Shown here: in pieces, positions 39,814-49,598 of the stretch
Layout: each line of letters begins with the position of its first letter
Position numbering within the stretch: position 1 is the stretch's first letter
DNA from: Nocardioides sp. L-11A
GTDB taxonomy: Bacteria; Actinomycetota; Actinomycetes; Propionibacteriales; Nocardioidaceae
Assembly: GCA_029961745.1 (NCBI GenBank)
Contig: CP124680.1
Location: 124,001 to 188,000 of the forward strand
DNA length: 64,000 nucleotides
Direction: 5' to 3'
The notes under the pieces: model-generated
What the model was told of the DNA's origin: nothing
The model's input: the letters and a program-made list of their open reading frames with translations, nothing else
The model's database searches: none
Made by a program: the position numbers and the translations under genes

Positions 39814-41055
39814 ATGGGGTTGGTGCGACGCGCCCTGACGACCCGGCCGACGGTCGGGCTCGCGGCCGGCGCTGCCCTCCTCGCCCTCACCGCCTGCGGC
39901 ACGCCGGAGAAGGGTGCCGAGAAGGACGCCACCGCCGATCCCAGCGAGGCCGCGGCCAGCACCTCCGACGCCCCCACCGCCGCGGTCGCCGACCCCGAGC
40001 ACGCGGTCGACCCGCCGGGCGCCTTCGACGGCAAGCAGTACGGCGACGACCTGCTCCTCGTCGCGGAGGACACGATCTCGCCCGAGGATCTCGCCATCAT
40101 CACCGGCGTGACGGTGCGTGGCAGGCCTGGCGTGGCGGCGTACACCCAGCTCTCCTACGGCCAGTTCTCGGTGGAGAACAAGCTCTTCAACATCGCGGCC
40201 GTCGACCCGGGTGAGTACCGCCGGTTCACGGGCCCCGACGCGGCCCCCTTCCAGCCGCAGTGGGACCGCGTGGCCGGCGGCGAGATCGCGGTCGCCGACC
40301 GGCTGCAGAAGGACCTGCCCATCGACGGCAACGGCTACCTCGACGTCGAGGGGCAGAAGGTCCACGTCGGCTCGTGGTCGCCCGGCGGGGTCGACGGCAT
40401 CGACGCGGTCGTCAACGGCAGGTGGGGCCAGGAGCTCGGCCTCCCCGAGGACAACGCGGTGCTGATCAACACCGGGATCTCGTCCCCGCAGGTGGTGCGG
40501 GACAAGATCGAGAAGGCCTTCGGCGAGACCCGCTTCTCCATCAACGCCCTCGACATCGTCGCCCAGAGCGGCATCGACCCCGGCACCTACCAGCAGGCGA
40601 TCCCCGTCGGCGCGTTCAGCGACGCGGTGGGCGTCTTCCGCTACACGCCCATCGGCGGCGGCCGGATCGCGCCCGACCCGGCGTGGGTGGCGGCCCACAT
40701 CGTGACCGAGGCGGTGCCGATCCTCGGCACGGTCACCTGCAACAAGTACATGATGCCGCAGCTCAAGGCGGCCCTCGGTGAGATCCAGACCAGCGGTCTG
40801 GGCGACAAGATCGACCCGCGCCAGTACGCCGGCTGCTACTACCCGCGCTTCATCGCCGGCTCCACCCAGCTGTCGAACCACTCGTTCGGGCTGGCGCTCG
40901 ACCTCAACGTGCCCGGCAACCAGCGTGGCACCGTCGGCCAGATGGACCGGGTCGTGGTCGCGATCTTCAAGAAGTGGGGCTTCGCCTGGGGTGGTGACTG
41001 GGCCTACACCGACCCCATGCACTTCGAGCTGGCGCGGATCGTCAATCCGGGGTGA
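39814..41055 (+). CDS. Lipoprotein with D-Ala-D-Ala carboxypeptidase (VanY-like) domain
   Basis: This 413-residue exported protein has a signal peptide (VRRALTTRPTVGLAAGAALL, then LALTACG) whose lipobox cysteine is at about 28. A Thr/Ala/Ser-rich linker follows, then a long middle region of unknown fold. The C-terminal peptidase M15 core has STQLSNHSFGLALDLNVPG and WGGDWAYTDPMHFEL, which supply the zinc His, Asp and His. It should trim peptidoglycan stem peptides outside the cell. ATG 39814 has GGAGGGAAGGG upstream. It is monocistronic; the next gene is separated by the repeat at 41071. The middle region may hold a second function. Confidence 0.83.
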   Translation: MGLVRRALTTRPTVGLAAGAALLALTACGTPEKGAEKDATADPSEAAASTSDAPTAAVADPEHAVDPPGAFDGKQYGDDLLLVAEDTISPEDLAIITGVTVRGRPGVAAYTQLSYGQFSVENKLFNIAAVDPGEYRRFTGPDAAPFQPQWDRVAGGEIAVADRLQKDLPIDGNGYLDVEGQKVHVGSWSPGGVDGIDAVVNGRWGQELGLPEDNAVLINTGISSPQVVRDKIEKAFGETRFSINALDIVAQSGIDPGTYQQAIPVGAFSDAVGVFRYTPIGGGRIAPDPAWVAAHIVTEAVPILGTVTCNKYMMPQLKAALGEIQTSGLGDKIDPRQYAGCYYPRFIAGSTQLSNHSFGLALDLNVPGNQRGTVGQMDRVVVAIFKKWGFAWGGDWAYTDPMHFELARIVNPG

Positions 41056-41070
41056 GTTGGGCTCGGCGGG

Positions 41071-41164
41071 GCGGATTCATCACGGTATGTAGATGAACTG
41101 TCGCTTCTGTAGCGGAGTTCCACTGCAGAAGCTCCGACTGACCCACATACCGTGATGAATCCGC
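41071..41164. repeat. Inverted-repeat element B2 (nested palindromes)
   Basis: The outer arms are perfect over 20 bp (41071-41090 and 41145-41164) and contain ATTCATCACGGTATGT/ACATACCGTGATGAAT. The inner part CTTCTGTAGCGGAG...CACTGCAGAAG is a decayed version of the perfect inner palindrome of element B1 (26565-26658). Length and internal order are the same at both loci, which are 14.5 kb apart. Confidence 0.88.
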
Positions 41165-41191
41165 GCCGGGGCTACTGGACGGTAGCCAACC

Positions 41192-41210
41192 GTGACACCA
41201 CTGCTGTCAC
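41192..41210. promoter_or_regulatory. MerR-type operator upstream of the racemase
   Basis: GTGACA-CCACTGC-TGTCAC is a perfect 6-bp inverted repeat (7 bp counting the flanking C and G) with a 7-base centre. It matches the site at 45937-45955 in the fadA promoter (ATGACA-GTAATAG-TGTCAC). It lies 22 bases before the racemase start, so it must be close to the promoter. The likely binding protein is the MerR regulator encoded at 45186. Confidence 0.62.
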
Positions 41211-41231
41211 GATCCGTGCCATGATGCGCGC

Positions 41232-42395
41232 ATGACGTTCGCGCTGGGTCAGGGAACCGGTCCGCTCCAGGGCCTCAAGGTCGTCGAGATCGCGGGGATC
41301 GGGCCGAGCCCGCACGCCTGCATGATCCTGGCCGACCTGGGGGCCGACGTGATCCGGGTTGAGCGGCCCGGCGGGCAGATGCTGACCGGCGGCTCCCACG
41401 ATCTGCTCAACCGCGGCCGCCCGAGCGTGGCGCTGAACCTCAAGGACCCCGACGCGGTCGCGACCGTGCTCGATCTCGTCGAGCAGGCCGATGTGCTGGT
41501 CGAGGGGATGCGGCCGGGCGTGGCGGAGCGGCTCGGGTTCGGGCCGGAGGAGTGCCACGCACGCAACCCGCGACTGGTCTACGGACGGATGACCGGCTGG
41601 GGCCAGGACGGGCCGTGGTCACAGGCCGCCGGCCATGACATGAACTACATCGCCATCACCGGCACCCTCCACGGGCTGGGGCAGGTCAAGGACCGGCCGC
41701 AGTTCCCGACCAACCTGGTGGGCGACTTCGGCGGCGGCTCGACGTACCTCGTCATCGGCATCCTGGCCGCGGTCCTCGAGGCGCGGACGTCGGGCGAAGG
41801 CCAGGTCGTCGACGCCGCGATCGTCGACGGCACCGCCAGCCTCAACGCGATGACGTCGGCCTTCCTCGCCGGTGGCGGGTTCAAGGAGGAGCGGGCCGCG
41901 AACCTGCTCGACGGCGGCGCGCCGTACTACGACATCTACGAGACGGCCGACGGCGAGCACATGTCGGTCGGTGCGCTGGAGCCGCAGTTCTACGACCTGT
42001 TCGTCGAGCTGCTCGGCATCAAGGACACCGTCCCCGACCGCTGGGACGTCGCGAAGACCGACGAGCTGCGCGAGCTGATCACCTCGACGTTCAAGACCAG
42101 GACCCGCGACGAGTGGTGCGCGATCTTCGACGGCACCGACGCCTGCGTCGCGCCGGTGCTGCGGATGAGCGAGGCCCCGGAACACCCGCACATCAAGGGC
42201 CGCGAGGTGTTCGTCGAGCACGAGGGGATCGTGCAGCCGCAGCCCGCGCCGCGGTTCTCCCGCACCCGCGCCACCCTCTCGCACCCGCCCGCCGCCGGCG
42301 CCGGCGCGCACACCCGCGAGGCGCTCGCGGCCTGGGGGGTGCAGGACGTCGACGGGCTGATCGAGCGCGGCGCTGCGGTGCAGATCACGTCCTGA
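41232..42395 (+). CDS. Alpha-methylacyl-CoA racemase (class III CoA-transferase fold)
   Basis: This 387-residue protein matches mycobacterial alpha-methylacyl-CoA racemase at the catalytic residues: His135 in AAGHDMNYIAITG, Asp165 in NLVGDFGGGS and Glu250 in GALEPQFYDL, all shifted by the same nine residues from His126, Asp156 and Glu241 of the Mycobacterium enzyme. It interconverts 2R- and 2S-methylacyl-CoAs so that branched chains (pristanate, phytanate or steroid side chains) can enter beta-oxidation. It is a single-gene unit behind a MerR-type operator shared with fadA. Confidence 0.92.
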   Translation: MTFALGQGTGPLQGLKVVEIAGIGPSPHACMILADLGADVIRVERPGGQMLTGGSHDLLNRGRPSVALNLKDPDAVATVLDLVEQADVLVEGMRPGVAERLGFGPEECHARNPRLVYGRMTGWGQDGPWSQAAGHDMNYIAITGTLHGLGQVKDRPQFPTNLVGDFGGGSTYLVIGILAAVLEARTSGEGQVVDAAIVDGTASLNAMTSAFLAGGGFKEERAANLLDGGAPYYDIYETADGEHMSVGALEPQFYDLFVELLGIKDTVPDRWDVAKTDELRELITSTFKTRTRDEWCAIFDGTDACVAPVLRMSEAPEHPHIKGREVFVEHEGIVQPQPAPRFSRTRATLSHPPAAGAGAHTREALAAWGVQDVDGLIERGAAVQITS

Positions 42396-42519
42396 TCCGG
42401 CGGCGCGGATTCCTGCCCGGGCGGGCCGCGCCCCTAGGGTGGTGACTTCGGTCCGGCCAGTCTTGCCCCGGACCCGGGAGTCACCTCACGTACGGCGAGA
42501 CACTCCCGGAAGAGTTCCC

Positions 42520-43983
42520 GTGACCACCACCTTCGCCGATCTCGGCGTGCCCACTGCCCTGCTCGACGTCCTGGCGGCCGACCAGATCGTCGTCCCCACG
42601 CCGATCCAGGCCGCCACCCTGCCGGACTCGCTGAAGGGCCGCGACGTCCTCGGCCGCGGCCGCACCGGCTCCGGCAAGACCTACGCCTTCGGCCTGCCGC
42701 TGGTGTCCCGGCTGATCGCCGGCGGTACGCCGCGGCGCCCGGCACCGAAGCGTCCGCGCGCCCTCGTGCTGGCGCCGACCCGCGAGCTCGCGTCCCAGAT
42801 CGCGGCGACCGTCGCCCCGCTCGCCAAGGCCGCGGGCCTGCGCACGACCACCGTCTTCGGCGGCGTCGGCCAGGGCCCCCAGGTCAACGCCCTGCGCGAC
42901 GGCGTCGACATCCTGATCGCCTGCCCCGGCCGGCTCGAGGACCTCATCGGTCAGGGCCACTGCAGCCTCGCCGACGTCCAGGTCACCGTGCTCGACGAGG
43001 CCGACCACATGGCGGATCTGGGCTTCCTGCCCGCCGTCCGCCGGCTGCTCGACCGGACGCCGAAGGACGGCCAGCGGATGCTGTTCTCCGCGACGCTCGA
43101 CAACGCGATCGACGTCCTGGTCAAGCGCTACCTGCGCGACCCGGCCGTGCACGAGGCCGACTCCGCGCAGTCGCCGGTGGCCAAGATGGACCACCACGTG
43201 CTGCACCTCGAGCGCGAGCAGCGTCTGCCCGTCCTGCTGGACCTGGTCAGCGCGCCCGGGCGCACCGTGGTCTTCACCCGCACCAAGCACGGCGCCAAGG
43301 CCCTGGCCCGCCAGCTGAACAAGAACGGCGTCCCCGCGGTCGACCTGCACGGCAACCTCAGCCAGGGCGCGCGTACCCGCAACATGGAGGCCTTCCACAG
43401 CGGTACGGCGACCACGCTGGTCGCGACCGACATCGCCGCCCGCGGCATCCACGTCGACGACGTCTCCCTCGTCGTGCACGCCGACCCGCCGGCCGAGCAC
43501 AAGGCCTACCTGCACCGTTCCGGCCGTACGGCGCGCGCCGGTGCCGCCGGCACGGTGATCACCCTGATGACCAGCGAGCAGCGCGGCGACGTCCGGGCGC
43601 TGACCCGCGCGGCCGGCATCACGCCGACCACCACCCGGATCCAGGGCCCCGACCACCCGGTGCTGCAGGACCTCGCCCCCGGCGAGCGCAACCGCCCCGG
43701 CGGCATCGACCTCACCCCCGCCGCCCCCCAGGGCAACGGCGGCGGCAACGGCGGCGGTGGCAACGGGAGCAAGGGCGGCGGTCGCCGTCGCCCCGCGGGC
43801 AAGAAGCCGGCGGCCAAGAAGTCCGGCGGCCAGCGCTCGGGGCAGGGGCAGAGCACGGCCCAGTCGGCCGGCGCGAAGTCCGGTGGCGGCAACCGCAATC
43901 GGTCCCGCTCGCGCTCGCGTGGTGCCGGCTCGGGTTCGGGCGGCGGCCACAGCGCGGCGAGCTTCAGCTCCGGCCGCCGCTGA
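42520..43983 (+). CDS. DEAD-box RNA helicase with Gly/Arg-rich tail
   Basis: This 487-residue helicase has all core motifs: FADLGVPTALLDVL (Q-motif region), GRTGSGKT (47-54), PTRELASQI, VLDEADHMADLG, LFSATLD, VVFTRTKHGAKALARQL, VATDIAARGIHVD and HRSGRTARAG. The C-terminal tail (about 400-487) is very rich in Gly, Lys, Arg, Ser and Asn, and should bind RNA without specificity. It resembles RhlE/DeaD-type helicases used in ribosome or mRNA remodelling. The GTG at 42520 is chosen because the family begins at this point; in-frame sequence upstream (42439-42519) is unlike the family. Confidence 0.92.
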   Translation: MTTTFADLGVPTALLDVLAADQIVVPTPIQAATLPDSLKGRDVLGRGRTGSGKTYAFGLPLVSRLIAGGTPRRPAPKRPRALVLAPTRELASQIAATVAPLAKAAGLRTTTVFGGVGQGPQVNALRDGVDILIACPGRLEDLIGQGHCSLADVQVTVLDEADHMADLGFLPAVRRLLDRTPKDGQRMLFSATLDNAIDVLVKRYLRDPAVHEADSAQSPVAKMDHHVLHLEREQRLPVLLDLVSAPGRTVVFTRTKHGAKALARQLNKNGVPAVDLHGNLSQGARTRNMEAFHSGTATTLVATDIAARGIHVDDVSLVVHADPPAEHKAYLHRSGRTARAGAAGTVITLMTSEQRGDVRALTRAAGITPTTTRIQGPDHPVLQDLAPGERNRPGGIDLTPAAPQGNGGGNGGGGNGSKGGGRRRPAGKKPAAKKSGGQRSGQGQSTAQSAGAKSGGGNRNRSRSRSRGAGSGSGGGHSAASFSSGRR

Positions 43984-44051
43984 GGCCTGGCCCGCACGCC
44001 CGTCCGGGCTGGCACAATGCACCGGGGGCGCGACGGGTCGAGGAGATCGGG

Positions 44052-45056
44052 ATGCGGCGATGGCTGGCCGGTGGTGCGGCGCTCGCGTCTGCCGTGGTGA
44101 CGGCGCGGCGCTGCCGGTCGATCCTGGCGGCGGCACCGGGGATGCGTCCGTGGAACGCGCTCGTGCCGTACTCCATCGGCAGCACCCGGGAGCTGGCCCT
44201 CCTGCGCCGGCTCTACCCGGACGCGGCCGAGCCGGCGCCCGGAGTCGACGTCGAGACGCACCGGCCCGACGGCGTACCGGTCTTCGTCCACCGCCCCTCC
44301 GGCCCGGCCTCGGGACCGCGCCCCGCTCTGCTGTGGTTCCACGGCGGGGGACTGATCGCGGGGACCGCGGTCGCCGACCACGCCCTGTGCGGGCGGCTGG
44401 CCGTGGAGTTGGAGGTCGTGGTGGTGGCCGTGGACTACCGGCTGGCGCCCGAGCACCCGTTCCCGGCGGCGCTCGACGACGGCGCGACCGCGCTCGCGTT
44501 CCTGCGCTCCGCGGCTGATCGGCTGGGTGTCGACCCGGCGCGGATCGCGGTGGGCGGTGCCAGCGCGGGTGGCGGCCTCGCGGCGTCGCTGGCCCAGCGG
44601 TCCCACGACCGCGGCGAGCCGCCCCTCGCCTTCCAGCTGCTGGTCTATCCGATGCTCGACGACCGCACCACCCTGCGCCGTCCGGCGGCCGGAGTCGGCC
44701 GGCTGGGCTGGACACCCCGCTCCAACCGGTTCGCGTGGCGGGCCTATCTCGGCCGGTCGCCGCGGCCGGCCGATGCTCCGCCGTACGCCGCGGCGGCCCG
44801 GCGCGCCGACCTCGCCGGCCTGCCCCCGGCGTGGCTCGGCGTGGGGGCGTTGGACCTCTTCCGCGACGAGGTCGCCGACTACGGACGGCGGCTCGCCGCG
44901 GCCGGCGTACCGGTCGAGGTCCACGTCGAGCCGCGGATGTTCCACGGAGCCGACCTGGCCTTCCCGGACCACCCGGGCGCGCGGCGCTTCCGGTCGCGGA
45001 TGGTCACCACGCTGGCGGAGGCGCTGGCGGCCGACCCGGTCACACCGGCGCAGTAA
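44052..45056 (+). CDS. Alpha/beta hydrolase, hormone-sensitive-lipase (HSL) family
   Basis: This 334-residue esterase has the oxyanion motif HGGG (97-100), the nucleophile Ser171 in GGASAGGG, and the acid and base regions GVGALDLFRDEV and RMFHGADLAF. The N-terminal 30 residues are hydrophobic and basic and may anchor it to the membrane or form a lid. Family members hydrolyse short-chain or medium-chain esters. GAGGAGA precedes the ATG. Its TAA stop lies within the left arm of repeat element A2. Confidence 0.87.
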   Translation: MRRWLAGGAALASAVVTARRCRSILAAAPGMRPWNALVPYSIGSTRELALLRRLYPDAAEPAPGVDVETHRPDGVPVFVHRPSGPASGPRPALLWFHGGGLIAGTAVADHALCGRLAVELEVVVVAVDYRLAPEHPFPAALDDGATALAFLRSAADRLGVDPARIAVGGASAGGGLAASLAQRSHDRGEPPLAFQLLVYPMLDDRTTLRRPAAGVGRLGWTPRSNRFAWRAYLGRSPRPADAPPYAAAARRADLAGLPPAWLGVGALDLFRDEVADYGRRLAAAGVPVEVHVEPRMFHGADLAFPDHPGARRFRSRMVTTLAEALAADPVTPAQ

Positions 45057-45140
45057 CACGTCGTTGACGTCGCGACGCGCCGTACGACACGCCGTGAACG
45101 CGCTGACAACCGCCGGGAAGCCGGGTGGACGGCGTGTTAC
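45053..45140. repeat. Inverted-repeat element A2
   Basis: The arms GTAACACGTCGT (45053-45064) and ACGGCGTGTTAC (45129-45140) have one mismatch. The interior shares several blocks in order with element A1 (25391-25560): GACGTCGCGAC, CGCCGT, GCTGACAAC and GGGTGGACGGCGTGTTAC. It lacks the extra 20-bp tandem copies. As with A1, it begins at the stop codon of the preceding gene. Confidence 0.85.
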
Positions 45141-45185
45141 AGCGGGAAGGGGACGGAGGCGGGAGCAGGCCGCCCGGGCGAACCG

Positions 45186-45938
45186 TCAGGACGGACGACG
45201 CGGACTCCGCGCGGCGCGGGCCACCGCGGCCTCGTACGCCGTCACCAGCCCGCCCACCGAGAGCGGCTTGAGCCGCTCCATGATCTCGCGGAAGTGTCCG
45301 GAGGTCGCGGCGTCGTCGTACAGCGGCGCGAGCTTGTCGTTGATGACCTCGTAGAGCTCCTTGGCCATCTGCTCGCCGTGCTCCTGGTAGACCGCCGCGG
45401 CAGCGACCGCGACCTCGCGGGGGAAGCCGAGCTCCAGGAGCCGCACACCGATCGCGAGCTGGTTGCTCGCCACGAGGTACGACGCCCCGCGCACGCGCAG
45501 CACACCGAGGGCCTGCAGGGTGGCGACGTCCTCGGCCGACAGGGTCCGCCCGGCCTTCCGCTCCAGCTGGGCGCGGTCCATCTCGACGGGGAGGTCGGAC
45601 TGCCAGGGCGCGAGCATGGTGCGGGCCAGCGCGATGTCCTCGGGGGTTGCGTCCTCGGGGATGCCGGCGACATAGCGCTCGATCGCGGAGAGCGTGAAGC
45701 CGTGGCTCTGCAGCTCCAGCACCAGCTCGATCCGGGCGATGTGGACCGCCGAGTAGTAGCCGGACCGGCCGCGCCGGATCGGCGGCGGGACCAGCCCGCG
45801 CGAGGTGTAGAACCGCACCGTGCGCACCGTCAGTCCGACCCGGACGGTGAGCTCCTCGAGGGTGAGGAGGTCGGCCGCCGGGTCCTCGGCGGATGCGTCG
45901 TGGGTCACACCGTCCGCCGGCCCCTCGCTCTTGACCAT
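45186..45938 (-). CDS. MerR-family regulator, divergent from fadA-fadB
   Basis: This 250-residue protein has an N-terminal MerR winged helix: [20 protein letters not shown] (24-43), [10 protein letters not shown] and the [21 protein letters not shown] region. A coiled dimerisation helix and a C-terminal effector domain follow. There are no metal-binding cysteines, so the signal is probably an acyl-CoA or other metabolite. The ATG at 45938 lies inside the operator, and a possible -10 box ends close to it, so the mRNA may be leaderless. It is divergent from fadA and probably controls fadA-fadB, itself, and the racemase at 41232, which has the same operator. Confidence 0.85.
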   Translation of the reverse strand: MVKSEGPADGVTHDASAEDPAADLLTLEELTVRVGLTVRTVRFYTSRGLVPPPIRRGRSGYYSAVHIARIELVLELQSHGFTLSAIERYVAGIPEDATPEDIALARTMLAPWQSDLPVEMDRAQLERKAGRTLSAEDVATLQALGVLRVRGASYLVASNQLAIGVRLLELGFPREVAVAAAAVYQEHGEQMAKELYEVINDKLAPLYDDAATSGHFREIMERLKPLSVGGLVTAYEAAVARAARSPRRPS

Positions 45939-45958
45939 GACAGTAATAGTGTCACAAT
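45931..45958 (+). promoter_or_regulatory. fadA promoter with MerR-type operator
   Basis: A TTGACC box (45931-45936) is followed by the inverted repeat ATGACA-GTAATAG-TGTCAC (45937-45955), which lies between it and a CACAAT -10 candidate (45953-45958). An operator between -35 and -10 is the classic MerR layout. The operator also covers the start codon of the divergent MerR gene. The same RTGACA-N7-TGTCAC pattern occurs at 41192-41210. Confidence 0.68.
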
Positions 45959-46002
45959 CGATCCCAGGAACACCCTTCACGCCCGAAGAATCAAGGACGG
46001 TC

Positions 46003-47214
<1,212 letters not shown>

Positions 47215-47225
47215 TTGATGGGCCG

Positions 47226-47345
47226 AGCGTGTCGCAGACGGCGTTCGCCGCCCGGGGCCCCGCAAGCTCGGCCCCACGGGCTTCACGCCGTGCGGCTTCG
47301 CCGCCCTGCGCCACGCTGCCGGCCTGACGCCGCGAGCGACACGCT
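47226..47345. repeat. Imperfect inverted-repeat element between fadA and fadB
   Basis: AGCGTGTCGC (47226-47235) and GCGACACGCT (47336-47345) are perfectly complementary and 100 bases apart. The interior holds a CACGG...CCGTG repeat and GCTTCGCCGCC/GTTCGCCGCC. No coding potential is evident in the 185-base gap. The layout is like the other stop-codon-linked elements in this window, but no second copy was seen. Confidence 0.5.
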
Positions 47346-47399
47346 GCCGGCCGAGCCCCACTACACCTCTCGAACCTCTCGAACTCTCAAGGAACGACA

Positions 47400-49598
47400 T
47401 TGAGCACCGACACTGCAACATCTGGGACCGCGGTCCGCTACGACCGCGACGCCGACGGCATCGTCACCCTCACCCTCGATGACCCGAACCAGAGCGCGAA
47501 CACGATGAACGAGCTCTACCGCGAGTCCATGGCGGCCGCGGTCGAGCGCCTGTACGCCGAGCAGGACGACATCACCGGCGTGGTCATCGCCTCCGCTAAG
47601 AAGACCTTCTTCGCGGGCGGCGACCTCAAGCTGATGGTCCAGACCACCAAGGAGAACGCCGGCGACGTCTTCGCCCAGTGCGAGAGCATCAAGGCGTCGC
47701 TGCGCCGTCTCGAGCTCTTCCCGAGGCCGGTCGTGGCCGCCATCAACGGTGCCGCGCTCGGCGGCGGCTACGAGATCACCCTCGCCACCCAGCACCGGAT
47801 CCTGGTCAACGACCCGAAGGTCAAGGTCGGCCTGCCCGAGGCGACCCTGGGCCTGCTGCCCGGTGGCGGCGGCGTCACCCGCGCCGTACGCAAGTGGGGC
47901 CTGCAGACCGCGCTGATGGACGTGCTGCTCCAGGGCACCCAGTTCAACCCGGAGAAGGCGCTCGAGAAGGGCGTCGTCGACGAGCTCGTCGCGACCCGCG
48001 AGGAGCTGGTCCCGGCAGCCAAGGCGTGGATCAAGGCCAACCCCGACGCGGCCCTGTCGCCGTGGGACGCCCCCGGCTACAAGATGCCCGGCGGCACGCC
48101 GAAGTCGCCGGCACTCGCGGGCTTCCTCCCCGCCTTCCCGGCCCTGCTCCGCAAGCAGCTGAAGGGCGCCGACTACCCGGCCCCCCGCGCCATCCTCTCG
48201 GCCGCGGTCGAGGGTGCGTCGGTCGACTTCGACACCGCCTCGCGGATCGAGTCGCGCTATCTCGCCAACCTGGTCGTCAACCAGGGCTCGAAGAACATGA
48301 TCCAGGCGTTCTTCTTCGACCTGCAGGCCATCAACTCCGGCTCGCTGCGTCCGCAGGGCATCGAGCCCTACCGGGCCAAGAAGGCCGTCGTCCTCGGCGC
48401 CGGCATGATGGGCGCCGGTATCGCCTACGTGCTGGCCAAGTCGGGAGTCGAGGTCGTCCTCAAGGACATCTCCGTCGAGGCGGCCGAGAAGGGCAAGTCC
48501 TACTCCACGGGCCTGCTCGACAAGGCGATCTCGCGGGGACGGTCCACGGAGGAGAAGAAGGCCGAGCTGCTGGGCCGGATCACCGCGACCGACGACCCCG
48601 CCGCCGCGGCGGGTGCCGACCTCGTGGTCGAGGCGGTCTTCGAGGACCCCTCGCTCAAGGCCAAGGTGTTCGCCGAGATCCTGCCGCACCTGGCACCCGA
48701 CGCCGTGCTGTGCTCGAACACCTCGACGCTGCCGATCACCGAGCTGGCCGCGGGCCTGGAGAACGCCGCGGACCAGAAGCGGTTCATCGGCCTGCACTTC
48801 TTCAGCCCGGTCGACAAGATGCCGCTGGTCGAGATCATCGCCGGCAAGGAGACCTCCGACGAGGCGCTCGCCAAGGCCTACGACGTCGTGCTGCAGATCC
48901 GCAAGACCCCGATCGTGGTCAACGACAGCCGCGGCTTCTACACCTCGCGGGTGATCGGCTACATGGTCAACGAGGGCATGGCGATGCTCGCCGAGGGCGT
49001 CGCGCCGTACTCCATCGAGCGGGCCACCACCTCGGCCGGCTACCCGGCGCCGGTGCTACAGCTCTCCGACGAGCTCAACCTCGAGCTGATGGCCAAGATC
49101 GCCAAGGCGACGGCCGACGCCAACCCCGACCTGCCGGTGCACCCGGGCCAGGCCGTGGTCGGCAAGATGCTCGAGGCCGGTCGGGCCGGTCGCCTGCGCG
49201 GTGCCGGCTTCTACGACTACGTCGACGGCAAGCGCGGCTCGATCTGGGCCGGCCTCGCCGACCTCTTCCCGGTCGCCGAGGAGCAGCCGCCGATCGAGGA
49301 CATCCGCGACCGGATGCTCTTCGCCGAGGCACTGGAGACCGCGAAGACCTTCGAGGAGGGCGTCATCACCTCGGCGGCCGCCGCCAACATCGGCTCGATC
49401 ATGGGCATCGGCTTCCCGCCCAACACCGGCGGTGCCGCGCAGTTCATGACCGGCTACGAGAACAAGGTGACCGGCGAGATCGGCCTGAACGCCTTCCTCG
49501 CGCGCGCCGACGAGCTCGCCGCGACGTACGGCGACCGCTTCCAGGCCACCCCGTGGCTGCGGGAGCTGGCTGCCTCGGGCAAGGGCTTCCCGGCCTGA
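47400..49598 (+). CDS. fadB: Fused enoyl-CoA hydratase/3-hydroxyacyl-CoA dehydrogenase (FadB)
   Basis: This 732-residue multifunctional enzyme has residues 1-200 as a crotonase domain with both catalytic glutamates (Glu125 in GGGYE and Glu147 in GLPEATLG). Residues from about 328 form the NAD-binding domain (VVLGAGMMGAGIAYVLAKSG), followed by GLHFFSPVDKMPLVEI with the catalytic His and a C-terminal dimerisation domain ending in the LPASGKGFPA-like tail. It hydrates enoyl-CoA and oxidises the hydroxyacyl-CoA, handing the product to FadA. The start is TTG at 47400, with AAGGAACG just upstream; no ATG or GTG lies before the conserved region. Confidence 0.93.
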   Translation: MSTDTATSGTAVRYDRDADGIVTLTLDDPNQSANTMNELYRESMAAAVERLYAEQDDITGVVIASAKKTFFAGGDLKLMVQTTKENAGDVFAQCESIKASLRRLELFPRPVVAAINGAALGGGYEITLATQHRILVNDPKVKVGLPEATLGLLPGGGGVTRAVRKWGLQTALMDVLLQGTQFNPEKALEKGVVDELVATREELVPAAKAWIKANPDAALSPWDAPGYKMPGGTPKSPALAGFLPAFPALLRKQLKGADYPAPRAILSAAVEGASVDFDTASRIESRYLANLVVNQGSKNMIQAFFFDLQAINSGSLRPQGIEPYRAKKAVVLGAGMMGAGIAYVLAKSGVEVVLKDISVEAAEKGKSYSTGLLDKAISRGRSTEEKKAELLGRITATDDPAAAAGADLVVEAVFEDPSLKAKVFAEILPHLAPDAVLCSNTSTLPITELAAGLENAADQKRFIGLHFFSPVDKMPLVEIIAGKETSDEALAKAYDVVLQIRKTPIVVNDSRGFYTSRVIGYMVNEGMAMLAEGVAPYSIERATTSAGYPAPVLQLSDELNLELMAKIAKATADANPDLPVHPGQAVVGKMLEAGRAGRLRGAGFYDYVDGKRGSIWAGLADLFPVAEEQPPIEDIRDRMLFAEALETAKTFEEGVITSAAAANIGSIMGIGFPPNTGGAAQFMTGYENKVTGEIGLNAFLARADELAATYGDRFQATPWLRELAASGKGFPA

